NCBI GenBank assembly: GCA_031769625.1
Contig: JAUIMM010000115.1
Coordinates: forward strand, 15,546,501 to 15,610,500
Length of the DNA: 64,000 bases
From: Taudactylus pleione
Lineage: Eukaryota; Chordata; Amphibia; Anura; Myobatrachidae
Direction: 5' to 3'
Shown here: positions 56,033 to 64,000 of the stretch, one piece after another
How the letters are laid out: the number at the start of each line of letters is the position of its first letter
Numbering within the stretch: position 1 is the stretch's first letter
Program-made: the position numbers and the translations under genes
The notes under the pieces: generated by a model
Seen by the model: the letters and a program-made list of their open reading frames with translations, nothing else
What the model was told of the DNA's origin: nothing
Database searches by the model: none

Positions 56033-57316
56033 TCACCGTTTTTTCACCCGTTTGGATGGGGGAGGGAGGGCGCCAGACCGGGTCCGGGATGTCATCGGGC
56101 TGGCCTGTCCAGAGGCAGATGTTGTGGCCTCTGGACTAGGCACAGGGCTAGGCACATTTGGAGGATTGGCTGATGTTGTGCCAGAGGTGGAGGATCCTGA
56201 TGTTCCGGCAGGAAGGGAGGTCGGCTCCACCATGTGCTGGCGAACGAGCTGCTCCAGGGCATTGGCGATGCGGATGTTGGCCCTGGTATTTTCCGCCAGG
56301 GCCTGACCAATGGTCACGTTGGCCGCAGCATTTTGCTCCAGGGCCTCAGCCACCCGTACCAGACTGGCGTCCATCCTCTGCAGAATCTCCGCATGGAAAT
56401 CCGATTTGAAATTGAGTTCTGTGAGGAGGGACACTGCCTGCGAGGGGGATTGCCCTGGACTGGCTTCTGCAGGGTCCTCAGCCGGATGTACTGGTTCCTC
56501 CCCTGCCGAGCCAGAAATTCGGCGGCCAAGGCTCCCCTCTGGAGCAGACTCATCCGCCTGTGTCTCTGTTAGGAAAAAAGATAAAAGCCTCACATTAGAA
56601 TCTACATATTGGCACAATAACATTTCAGAGTTGATGACATCCAAAGATTTACCTGGGACAACATGAGGAGCCGCAAAGTCTGGCATGTCCGTATCCATGT
56701 TGGACACGCCAAACACCTCCACAGGCTGCACACACCCCTGTGCCAGCTCTTCTAAATCCGTCAACCCCAATGACACAGGGGTGGGACCCCCACCTGTCCC
56801 CCTTGCATGCCTAGCCCTGTCCGCGAGTTTTTGCTTTAGGCGATATTTGAAGTCGCCCCATCTGTGGGAAAAAATGGAAGCCATTATCCTTTTGTTTAAA
56901 ATGGTGTTTGTTTTTAGGGGGGGCAAGTGTTTACTTACCGCCGTTTGACATCCCGGGCTAGACGGACATAATCACCCACCCTATTGACAGCAACGGCTAC
57001 CTCTTCCCACATTCTCCCCTTCTGGCTTAGACTCATATTCCTGTCTGCCTGTGGCAGGATGTCCACACACTTCTGTATCAAAACCTCCATCTCCTTTCTT
57101 GTGAAATGTGGCTGCCTTTTTTTTTTGGCAGCTTTGGCCGGAATACTGGGCCCAGCAGCCTCTTCCATGTCATCCTCCTCACCTATTTGTGTAAATATTC
57201 AGATTTCACAAAATCACAACTTGCCCAATCTTATGTTTCAAATTAATCATTGATACAAAATGCATGAAAGACTTACCGCCTGACTCTTGGGCATTGTTTC
57301 CCTGGTCTGTCGCCAT
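56033..57316 (-). CDS. Harbinger Myb/SANT-like accessory protein A (4 exons, 341 aa)
   Basis: Exons on the minus strand: 57316-57277, 57182-56939, 56861-56653, 56565-56033, all with GT/AG borders and matching phases. The start MATDQGNNAQESG precedes an acidic stretch. Residues ~37-105 form a Myb/SANT-like DNA-binding domain (RQPHFTRKEMEVLIQKCVDI, WEEVAVAVNRVG, then DVKRRWGDFKYRLKQKL, with the family's KxRWxDLKxxxK). A Gly/Pro-rich linker follows. Near the C-terminus a helical region repeats ALEQNAAANV, ALAENTRANI and ALEQLVRQHM, likely a coiled coil, and the protein ends KRVKKR, a probable nuclear signal. In Harbinger elements such proteins bind the transposon ends and escort the transposase into the nucleus (family knowledge). 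Minus-strand AATAAA at 55815-55820 may be its polyA signal. Confidence 0.85.
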
Positions 57317-58591
57317 GTCTGAGGTCCAAACAAGAAATACACCAGAATTTTAATGTGTTTTCGTGACGTATTTATACATGCGTCCTTATTTTGCGGCCGC
57401 ATCATTGATTGTGCGTTCCTATGATCCCTCCTTAATTTGTGCGGGTAACGAAACACTATTTATGGCTTGGTGTGTCTCGAGTCGAGGTGGCGTTTTTGGA
57501 TTGTTGGAGGTTACCTTGGCTGGAGTGTATTGTTTGCGTATATAGGAGTTGGCGGTTGGAGATTATTTTGTTTGGTAGATTTGAGTTTTTATTTTCCGTT
57601 CTCTTTTTTGCTTTTTATTTTTTTGACCTCGTTTCTTGATTTGGTAAGTTTTGTGAAGTCTAACTTTTGATCAATTGTTGTTTCATTGTGTTTCTTCTTT
57701 TTTTTTTAATTTTGGATCCCTAATTTCATCTATTTTAGCTTTTGATTAATTTCGGACCCAAAGACCTTTTGATTTGGACTCTTATATATTTGCTCTTGGT
57801 AAGTCCATTTTTTATCTTGTATTTGTGAACTAATTAGCACATTTTTACTACTTACTATTGTGACTTGTATTTGCGAACTAATTAGCGCATTTTTACTACT
57901 TACTATTGTGACTTGTATTTGCGAACTAATTAGCGCATTTTTACTACTTACTATTGTGACTTGTATTTGCGAACTAATTAGCGCATTTTTACTACTTACT
58001 ATTGTGACTTGTATTTGCGAACTAATTAGCGCATTTTTACTACTTACTATTGTGACTTGTATTTGCGAACTAATTAGCGCATTTTTACTACTTACTATTG
58101 TGACTTGTATTTGCGAACTAATTAGCGCATTTTTACTACTTACTATTGTGACTTGTATTTGTGAACTAATTAGCGCATTTTTACTACTTACTATTGTGAC
58201 TTGTATTTGCGAACTAATTTGCGCTTTTTAAAATGCATATTAATCATTTTAATATTTTTGAGGTTGCCCTTTCGCTTTTTGTGCAAACATTTCAACCCAT
58301 TTTGATGTACTGTGTGCAATGTCGTTTTGCACTTTTGCCAAATGTGTGTTTCGCATATTTTAAGTTTGGTCTAGCACAAAATTTAGAAACAAAAATGCAC
58401 AGAGTGAAATTTGTCAAATAATTTTTGTGATTAATTTCAGTTTGGACGTATCATGACAATACCCCGGCATGTAAGCAGCAATGGATGGTATCATCAAGCT
58501 AAGTTGTTTTGAATTTTCTTTTGGGGTGGGTCCAAAGCCTTACATGCCAATCTTGCCATTTCAGGTTGATCTAGGGCGGATTGTTCTGGCC
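57317..58591. promoter_or_regulatory. Divergent intergenic region of Harbinger element
   Basis: This 1.3 kb stretch separates the starts of Myb gene A (minus) and the transposase (plus), so promoters for both should lie here. It holds the 48 bp array (57815-58230). No canonical TATA box can be singled out in this AT-rich text. An acceptor-like ttgccatttcag at 58553-58564 suggests the transposase mRNA has an upstream untranslated exon. Confidence 0.5.
57815..58230. repeat. 48 bp tandem repeat between divergent Harbinger genes
   Basis: The unit starts tgtgacttgtatttgcgaac and contains taattagcgcatttttacta; starts are at 57859, 57907, 57955, 58003, 58051, 58099, 58147 and 58195, exactly 48 bp apart, preceded by a diverged unit from ~57815. 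Units are nearly identical. Because 48 is divisible by three, an apparent 123-residue repetitive frame crosses it. Confidence 0.95.
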
Positions 58592-59273
58592 ATGCTCCCG
58601 GAAGCCAACCAACCTCAATCTCGTCCCAGGCGTAGGCATCGTAGGCGTGCAAGGCCCCAGATATTTCGAACACGTGTCACCCTTTTTGGAATGCCCGACG
58701 ATGAGGTTTTAAGACGCTACCGTCTTCCTCCCAAAATCATCATAGACACTCTCTCATTAATAGAGAGTGATCTTGAGCGGCAAATTGACAGTCCTACAGC
58801 AATACCACCACTTACGCAATTTATGGCGGTGTTACATTTCTGTGCCTCAGGATCGTTTCAAACAACGGTGGGAATAGTGGCGGGCATCTCACAATCCTCC
58901 TTTTCCCGGATCCTGAGGGCAGTGATGGAGGCACTTTTCAAGCACCTCCATCATTTTATTCAAATGCCTTTGGATATGGGTGCCCTTAGTGTGGCCAAGG
59001 CCAATTTTTACCAAATAGCTGGCTTCCCACACATCATAGGGGTTGTGGATGGTACTCACATACCACTTCAGCCTCCAGCACGGCTGGAGGCCATATTTCG
59101 AAACAGGAAACACTATCACTCCCTGAATGTAATGGTGGTATGTGATGCCTCCCTCCAGATCCTGTCCCTGAATGCAAAATTACCAGGAAGTGCACATGAC
59201 TCCTTCGTCATCCGGCAATCAGGGATATGGCACAAATTAAACAACCTACAAGCTGGTGATGCGTGGCTTCTGG
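58592..59273 (+). CDS. Harbinger DDE transposase, exon 1
   Basis: With exon 2 it makes a 339-residue protein of the HARBI1/DDE_Tnp_4 family, the usual length. I place the start at ATG 58592 (MLPEANQPQ) because an acceptor-like site lies at 58564 and the open frame upstream has no family similarity; Met 58481 in the same frame is the alternative. Residues 11-23 are strongly basic (RPRRRHRRRARPQ). A helix-turn-helix-like segment lies at ~72-125 (PLTQFMAVLHFCASGSFQ, VAGISQSSFSRIL). Catalytic candidates are D153 in VVDGTHIPL and D203 in PGSAHDSFV. The exon ends in a Gly codon split at GG/GTAAGT. Confidence 0.92.
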
Positions 59274-59351
59274 GTAAGTGGAGACCTTTAGTACATAACA
59301 ATGTTAAGCTTGATACACAGTGATCCTGATGTTGTCTATTCTTTTTCACAG

Positions 59352-59689
59352 GAGACAGTGGATACCCTTGCATGCCCTGGCTGCTCACTCCTTACTTGGC
59401 TCCCACACCAGGTCCACAAAGTGAGTTTAATACCGCACTTACAGCCACCAGGCAAGTGGTGGAGCGCTGTATCGGCCTTTTAAAAGGCCGATTCAGATGC
59501 CTCCACCGCTCTGGTGGCGAGCTCATGTATTTGCCGGATATGGTTTCGAAAATTGTGGTCCTGTGTGGGATATTTCACAACATCGCCATAAAGAGTGGTG
59601 TTCCAATGCAGCCAGAGGATGCCTTACCTGAGGATGGCCCCCCCCGAGGTTGGTCGGAGGTCAGTATGTGGGGGGGCCATACGCGATGA
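59352..59689 (+). CDS. Harbinger DDE transposase, exon 2
   Basis: Follows a 78 bp intron (acceptor tttttcacag). It reads GDSGYPCMPWLLTPYL, the family's GDxGYPxxPWLxTPY box, then FNTALTATRQVVERCIGLLK with E266 as the third catalytic residue (family NxxxxxxRxxIExxFGxLKxRF). It ends LPEDGPPRGW...GHTR and TGA 59687-59689. A polyA signal AATAAA lies at 60064-60069. The reaction is cut-and-paste excision and insertion of the element in the nucleus. No stop or frameshift was found, so this copy may encode active enzyme. Confidence 0.92.
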
Positions 59690-60494
59690 TGTGGTGGCCC
59701 GATATTTTAGGTAATTTTTGATCAAACAACAGTGTGTATACCCAATGTGTTCCGTTTTTTTAACGTTCATCTTTTTTTATATTAATTCTTGCACCATCTT
59801 CTGTTTGTTTGCATAATCTTTGGCACTCCCACGATGACTACTTCCTGCTACCCTTCCAAAACCTTTCTGTGGAAACTTCGGGAATATATTCTGACACCAA
59901 TATTGCAACGCCATATTTTTGAAATCATGTGGGCATGGACCTTCGTCAACCAGTTCTTGATTTGTTGTGTGTTTGTTTAGTTTTTTTGGTATGTGGAGTT
60001 TTTCTGATTATCACTGTGTGTTTTGTTTGTGAGTGACCACTTTGGATTTTGATTTCTGTTGTGAATAAATATTTGGAGAGTGTAATTTGTTTCCTTTTTG
60101 GGCACGTTAGAAGCAAGTGTAAACAAACTCCCAAACGTTAATTTTACCTAAGGGGTAACCCAGTAATGAAGCAAGTGGAGCTAAAATGTAATATGTTTTC
60201 GGGGTACTAACCAACACAACAAGGAATCGTGTACAATCAGTTGCCTTCGTAAGATTGTCCTGAGCAGTTTGGCCACCAAATAGGAACCTGAAAAATGGTG
60301 TAAACTATCATGTTGACCACCACAAAAAAGGAAAATGACATTGGTACTGGGAGGTGTTTCTTGTGCCTGTTTGCATTCAAAATACAACACACAATCTGTA
60401 GTGAGTTTCTGGGGCAAACCTTGCTTGAAGAGTCTACTTATGTCAGTGTAAAGAATCTTGGATTTACTCCAAACGCATGAGACAGAGCTTGATT
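59690..60494. other. Convergent 3' region between transposase and Myb gene B
   Basis: Contains the transposase polyA signal (60064-60069) and no other recognisable feature. A poly-A tract at 60523-60542 lies just inside Myb gene B. Confidence 0.6.
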
Positions 60495-61946
60495 TTAAAC
60501 AGATTTATTAAGAAACAATTTGTAAAAAAAAAAAAAAAAAAACGAATTCCTAAGGAGGACCAACAGATGCTCAAGGCCCTGCATTAGCCCGGTGACCTGC
60601 TCCCGCATACGGCCCACACAATTCAGAATCTCTTCCCGACGCCTCTGTTCCTCTGTGGGTGACAAAAGTTTGGGGATTAATAAATCGATAATGAAGCAAC
60701 ATTGTAAAAAAACAAAAAACAAGCAAACACAAACTTACAAGCTTGTGGGCCAAAAAAAAATTACACGGATAAAACCCAGAACCCCAAAATGTCGTATGCC
60801 AAAAATACAAGGGCCCTAAAAAAAGGCACACAGGTGTGATATGTGTATGGTGACATCAGCAGGAACAGGTAAAGACAACCCCAAAAAATACCCTAAGGCG
60901 AAAAAAAGTTTAAAAAAATGGGGACGACACATGATTACATACAAACAGTTTGTGGTGTCCAAAATAAACTTTAAAAACATACCGTTCTCCAAAACGAGAG
61001 AGCCAGAAGCCACTCCCTGGACCACCTCGGAGGTGACTACATTCCCCAACCCGAGGGGCAAGGTGTTTTCTTGATCCTGGGAGGGGGTATTTGGAGGAGG
61101 GACGGATGGAGGAGAGGGGGAATTGGGCTGGAGGGGAAGTAGGCCAGAAATATCGGCCACAGGGTCTGGGGAGGAGGGGGGAATAGAGGAATTGGGGGTT
61201 GGAGAGAGGGGCCGTGACCGGCGTTTTGTGTGGCGATGCCGCCGTAGTGTTTACTGTGCCCCTAAAAAATGACCAAAAAATTGTTGTTAGTTTCAACAGG
61301 AAACCAAAAAAAAAACAAAAAACAATAGGACAGACATGAAAACATGCACATGCAGATATGACTACAATGACTCAATAGGACAGACATGAAAACATGCACA
61401 TGCAGATATGACTACAATGACTCAATAGGACAGACATGAAAACAGGCACATGCAGATATGACTACAATGACTCAATAGGACAGACATGAAAACATGCACA
61501 TGCAGATATGACTACAATGACTCAATAGGACAGACATGAAAACATGCACATGCAGATATGACTACAATGACTCAATAGGACAGACATGAAAACATGCACA
61601 TGCAGATATGACTACAATGACTCAATAGGACAGTCTTGAAAACATGCACACGCAGTTAGGGCCCACAAGAAAAACTTGAAAACCACAGTCCAGAACACTT
61701 ACTTTCCGCAATCTGCATGCAAAAGCATGCCAGCAAGCGGGGCGTCCGCCGGTGCAGGTCCGACCACCTGCGCTCCAGCTGGCCAATATGTCGGCGTGAG
61801 CCGAAGGAGCGCAGGCGTCGACGTACCTCCGCATATGCGGAACGCTTGCGCCTATTGGAGATGGGTGGAGGCTGACTGGTGATCCTCCTGTCCATCACCT
61901 CCGTCAGCACCAGCAGTTCGCGCCTGGTGAATGCGGCGGATCTCAT
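60495..61946 (-). CDS. Harbinger Myb/SANT-like accessory protein B (3 exons, exon 2 start unsure)
   Basis: Exon 1 is 61946-61703: MRSAAFTRRELLVLTEVMDRR, RSAYAEVRRRLRSFG, QLERRWSDLHRRTPRLLACF, a complete Myb/SANT-like domain of 81 residues (Met 61994 in frame is an alternative start). Exon 2 ends at 60983 (LVLENG/GTATGT). Its best acceptor (start 61261) puts a TAA stop at 61253-61251 in the needed frame, whereas an acceptor at 61165 (tract of pyrimidines, CCCAG) joins in phase. It is Pro/Ser-rich. Exon 3, 60652-60495, gives EEQRRREEILNCVGRMREQV and LEHLLVLLRNS, a likely coiled coil, then a run of Phe from a poly-A tract. Protein B is unrelated in sequence to A outside the DNA-binding fold. Confidence 0.65.
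61323..61655. repeat. 50 bp tandem repeat in intron 1 of Myb gene B
   Basis: The unit starts caataggacagacatgaaaa and contains catgcacatgcagatatgac; starts at 61323, 61373, 61423, 61473, 61523 and 61573 are exactly 50 bp apart, with a partial seventh at 61623. Units are almost identical (one g for t in the third). It lies between exon 1 (ends 61703) and exon 2. Confidence 0.95.
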
Positions 61947-62586
61947 GATGGCAATGGTGTTTTTTTGACAAAATATTTTTAATAAAGCACCCAAAAAAAA
62001 TTTGATTGGCTAATGTATTTGGGAAATTAACAGGACCAATTCTACTGGTTAGTGTATGAGTCATGTGTTCGACAGGGCCAGAAATCTCTTAAGAGTTATG
62101 ATAGGCTTGATGCAGTGACATGCGTAAGCTAATTTAAATAAAAGAAATGAACCACAGAAAAATTGTGGGGAGACAAACAAATAGAACAATTGTTTAATTG
62201 GGGCTAACATGTCTTTGGAACAATAAAAGCGAAGGTTTCAGCCGTACGTATTCTGCGAGCAAATACAAACACGGACAAGATTAAAGTTTATTGCATTGTG
62301 TTGAAAAAAATAAATAAATTAAGCTAATTGATATATTGATTGGCATGAGGGAGGTAGGCCGAAAAAACGAGCAGGTAATCGGAATCTGACAGTCCCACTT
62401 CCGGTTTGTACTTGTGCGTGCGTTCCCTTCAAGCCATTTCGGGGATGTACGCTCGCTATTTGGCACGCTCGTTAGTCAGAGGAGGGGTCGCCTGAGTTTG
62501 GGGCGGATTTTTAGCTGCGTAGGAAAAAACGAGCGAGTGCTTGAATTTAAATATTTTTTTACGTACGGCGAACGTGCGTACGCCCA
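61947..62586. other. Harbinger right arm, 5' flank of Myb gene B
   Basis: Non-coding by eye. The distal ~180 bp contain gctcg, cgagcgag and tgaatttaaata blocks shared with the right part of the MITE at 38.1 kb. The promoter of Myb gene B should lie here. Confidence 0.6.
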
Positions 62587-62612
62587 CTTGCGAGTGGGTC
62601 TGAATCAGGGCC
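62587..62612. repeat. Right terminal inverted repeat of Harbinger element
   Basis: Complement reads ggccctgattcagacccact then cgcaag. Adjacent ATA duplication at 62613-62615. Several gcgag/ctcgc and cgtacg motifs lie just inside. Confidence 0.88.
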
Positions 62613-62615
62613 ATA

Positions 62616-63642
62616 GATTACGTTTGTGTCCAGAGCACCAATACAAAGTGTTCATATAATCCAAACAGCAATTTCACTCATGGACACCTTGGCAAGCTGT
62701 TGAGAAGATACAATACCAATCTTGACTGGAGTGAATGGCGGGCAGCGGTCCTGAGTGAATTGTGCAGCATCACCTGCATGATGAATTGAGCCGGGAAGTG
62801 CACTCTGATTTAGCGCAGGCAGTGCGGAGGGCAGTTTGTGACTGAGGCTGAGCAAGCATGACGTCAGAGGTTATGCCTACGCAGCCCCACGCCAGCCTGC
62901 CCTCTCAACAGCCGCTTCTGACCGCCCGCTGCCTGCGGAGGACTGGCGGTGAGCTGCAACCTGCAAGTCAGTGTAACTGTGAGGCGGCAAATCGGTAATT
63001 AACATTCGGGTAGTAGTGTACACTACCTGCACTGTCTGGAGATTGGACAGGTGTCAGTGAGACTTGCCTGCAGCTTCTGCCAGCGGCCTGTCTGAACTCC
63101 GAGTAGAAGAGTGTGATGTGCTGACTGCTACTGACTCTGCTGGGTGACTAACTGTTGCTGTGATTGCCTACCTTCTGGACTCTGGAGGAGGAGTCCATGA
63201 ATGTTTTTTTTTATTTCTTACTGGTCTGCTCGGCTGGCTGGGGGGGAAGGCATGACATGAAAGTTAATTTATTCCTGTGATAGGTTAGGGAGGGTGGGGG
63301 TTACTTTTATTTTTCCTATGGGGCCGGGCATTGATGTATGATTGATGTTATTTTATTCCTATGAATCCTGTGCAGGGAATGGGCTGGCTGGGGGATATTA
63401 CGTTTTTTTATTTCTGTGGGGGGCCCTGAAAGTTTAAATTTTTTCCTGTTGGCCCAAGCTTTTGGGCCAGAAGCACAGACCCACAGAATATGGGTGGGGA
63501 TGAAAGTTTTATTTTAATTATAATATTTTCATCTTGAATACCTGGATTAAAAAGAAAATGACGCAGGATGGTTTCCTTACTACTAATTTATAGCACCTGA
63601 AACATTTTGACATATGCTTTGAACTACGGCAAACAAGTTGTG
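62616..63642. other. Unassigned: GC-rich patch then G/T-rich low complexity
   Basis: 62720-63200 is gc-richer than its surroundings, includes a cAMP-response-like tgacgtca at 62859 and no long frame. 63225-63520 has loosely repeated ggctggctggggg and ttttatttcctgtgg-like blocks. It could be an alternative first exon or promoter, or part of an unrecognised repeat. Confidence 0.3.
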
Positions 63643-63645
63643 GAA

Positions 63646-63922
63646 TGGAGCATACACACGGTCAGATTTGTCAGATGAACGATTTGAACGATTTTACCAA
63701 AGTTTTTGACTGCATTAAAATTAATGGAATCATCCAAGTCTGACTGCAAACACATCAGATGTCAGATATCGTTATCTGACAAAAGGGAACGCGCATCGTT
63801 CATCGTCCATCGTTCAGGCATGTCAGATATGTCAGATTTTCCTTCAGATATGAACGACTGAACGATTTTTAAATCGTTATCGTTCAGATCTGAAGGAAAA
63901 ATCTGACTGTGTGTATGCACCA
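63646..63922. mobile_element. Palindromic MITE, GAA duplication
   Basis: Ends tggagcatacacacggtcag and, from the right, tggtgcatacacacagtcag, flanked by gaa (63643-63645 and 63923-63925). The interior has many gaacgat / atcgttc and cagatctga motifs in inverted order. 277 bp, no coding capacity. Confidence 0.8.
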
Positions 63923-64000
63923 GAACACTTTGAATCATAAACAAATGTACCACATTGTGTCCTTCAGTGCCACATTATTACTGTGATCTACATTAAATCA

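Larger units (their letters stand above)
54990..62612. mobile_element. Putatively autonomous PIF/Harbinger element with three genes
   Basis: 7,623 bp. Left end ggccctcattcagagccact and right end (from the right) ggccctgattcagacccact, both continuing cgcaa; flanked by ata (54987-54989 and 62613-62615). It holds a four-exon Myb/SANT-like gene (minus, 57316-56033), a two-exon DDE transposase (plus, 58592-59689) and a second Myb/SANT-like gene (minus, 61946-60495). The transposase and first Myb frames are fully open through spliced exons, suggesting recent activity. It lies in an upstream intron of CDYL. Confidence 0.88.

Noticed and set aside
57860..58231. 123-codon plus-strand frame encoding a 16-residue hydrophobic repeat
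   Set aside because: Created by the 48 bp array (48 is a multiple of three, so one open phase stays open). It is placed in the promoter region and resembles no protein.

Overview
This is a stretch of a large, transposon-filled vertebrate nuclear genome, most likely an anuran amphibian. The one host gene visible is CDYL (chromodomain Y-like), whose last five coding exons lie on the minus strand between 42.88 and 52.83 kb. Intact splice sites and phases join them into the complete C-terminal crotonase-like domain. The amphibian call is inference: large introns, a full-length DIRS retrotransposon, Tc1, L1/Tx1-type LINE, Penelope, hAT, Harbinger and Helitron remnants side by side, and interspersed repeats of a kind common in frogs. 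No bacterial-type genes, tRNA, rRNA or CRISPR array were seen.

Layout. 0-12.5 kb: a complete non-autonomous hAT element (121-1937), a TTAGG-rich repeat, a minus-strand LINE (5.6-9.0 kb) split by an 0.8 kb MITE, and undistinguished sequence. 12.5-15.9 kb: a near-intact Tc1 element with one nonsense codon, a MITE with a TAA duplication, and a Penelope GIY-YIG endonuclease remnant. 15.86-21.59 kb: a DIRS element with ~380 bp inverted terminal repeats, itself hit by a hairpin-rich MITE. 21.6-32 kb: a field of MITEs, a Helitron and hAT derivatives. 32-37 kb: a plus-strand L1-type LINE broken by three insertions and one deletion. 37.5-41.3 kb: a Tc1 tail, a decayed DIRS-like element, more MITEs. 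41.4-52.8 kb: CDYL 3' end, its introns holding another LINE and several MITEs. 53.1-62.6 kb (upstream CDYL intron): three Harbinger-type elements in a row, the last a 7,623 bp apparently autonomous element.

The most interesting material is the Harbinger system. The 54,990-62,612 element has matching terminal inverted repeats, a 3 bp target duplication, an open two-exon DDE transposase, a four-exon Myb/SANT-like protein divergent from it, and a second, different Myb/SANT-like gene convergent with it. An array of 48 bp repeats sits between the divergent genes and a 50 bp array in an intron of the second Myb gene. Its 13 bp ends are shared by at least six short elements in the window. Three of these (19.7, 24.1, 28.4 kb) are built almost wholly of consecutive short palindromes, and comparing copies shows paired, pairing-preserving substitutions in the two arms of individual stems.

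All coordinates come from reading the sequence by eye. Exon joins rest on GT/AG sites and phase; family names rest on recognised protein motifs, terminal repeats and target-site duplications. No alignment or database search was run.
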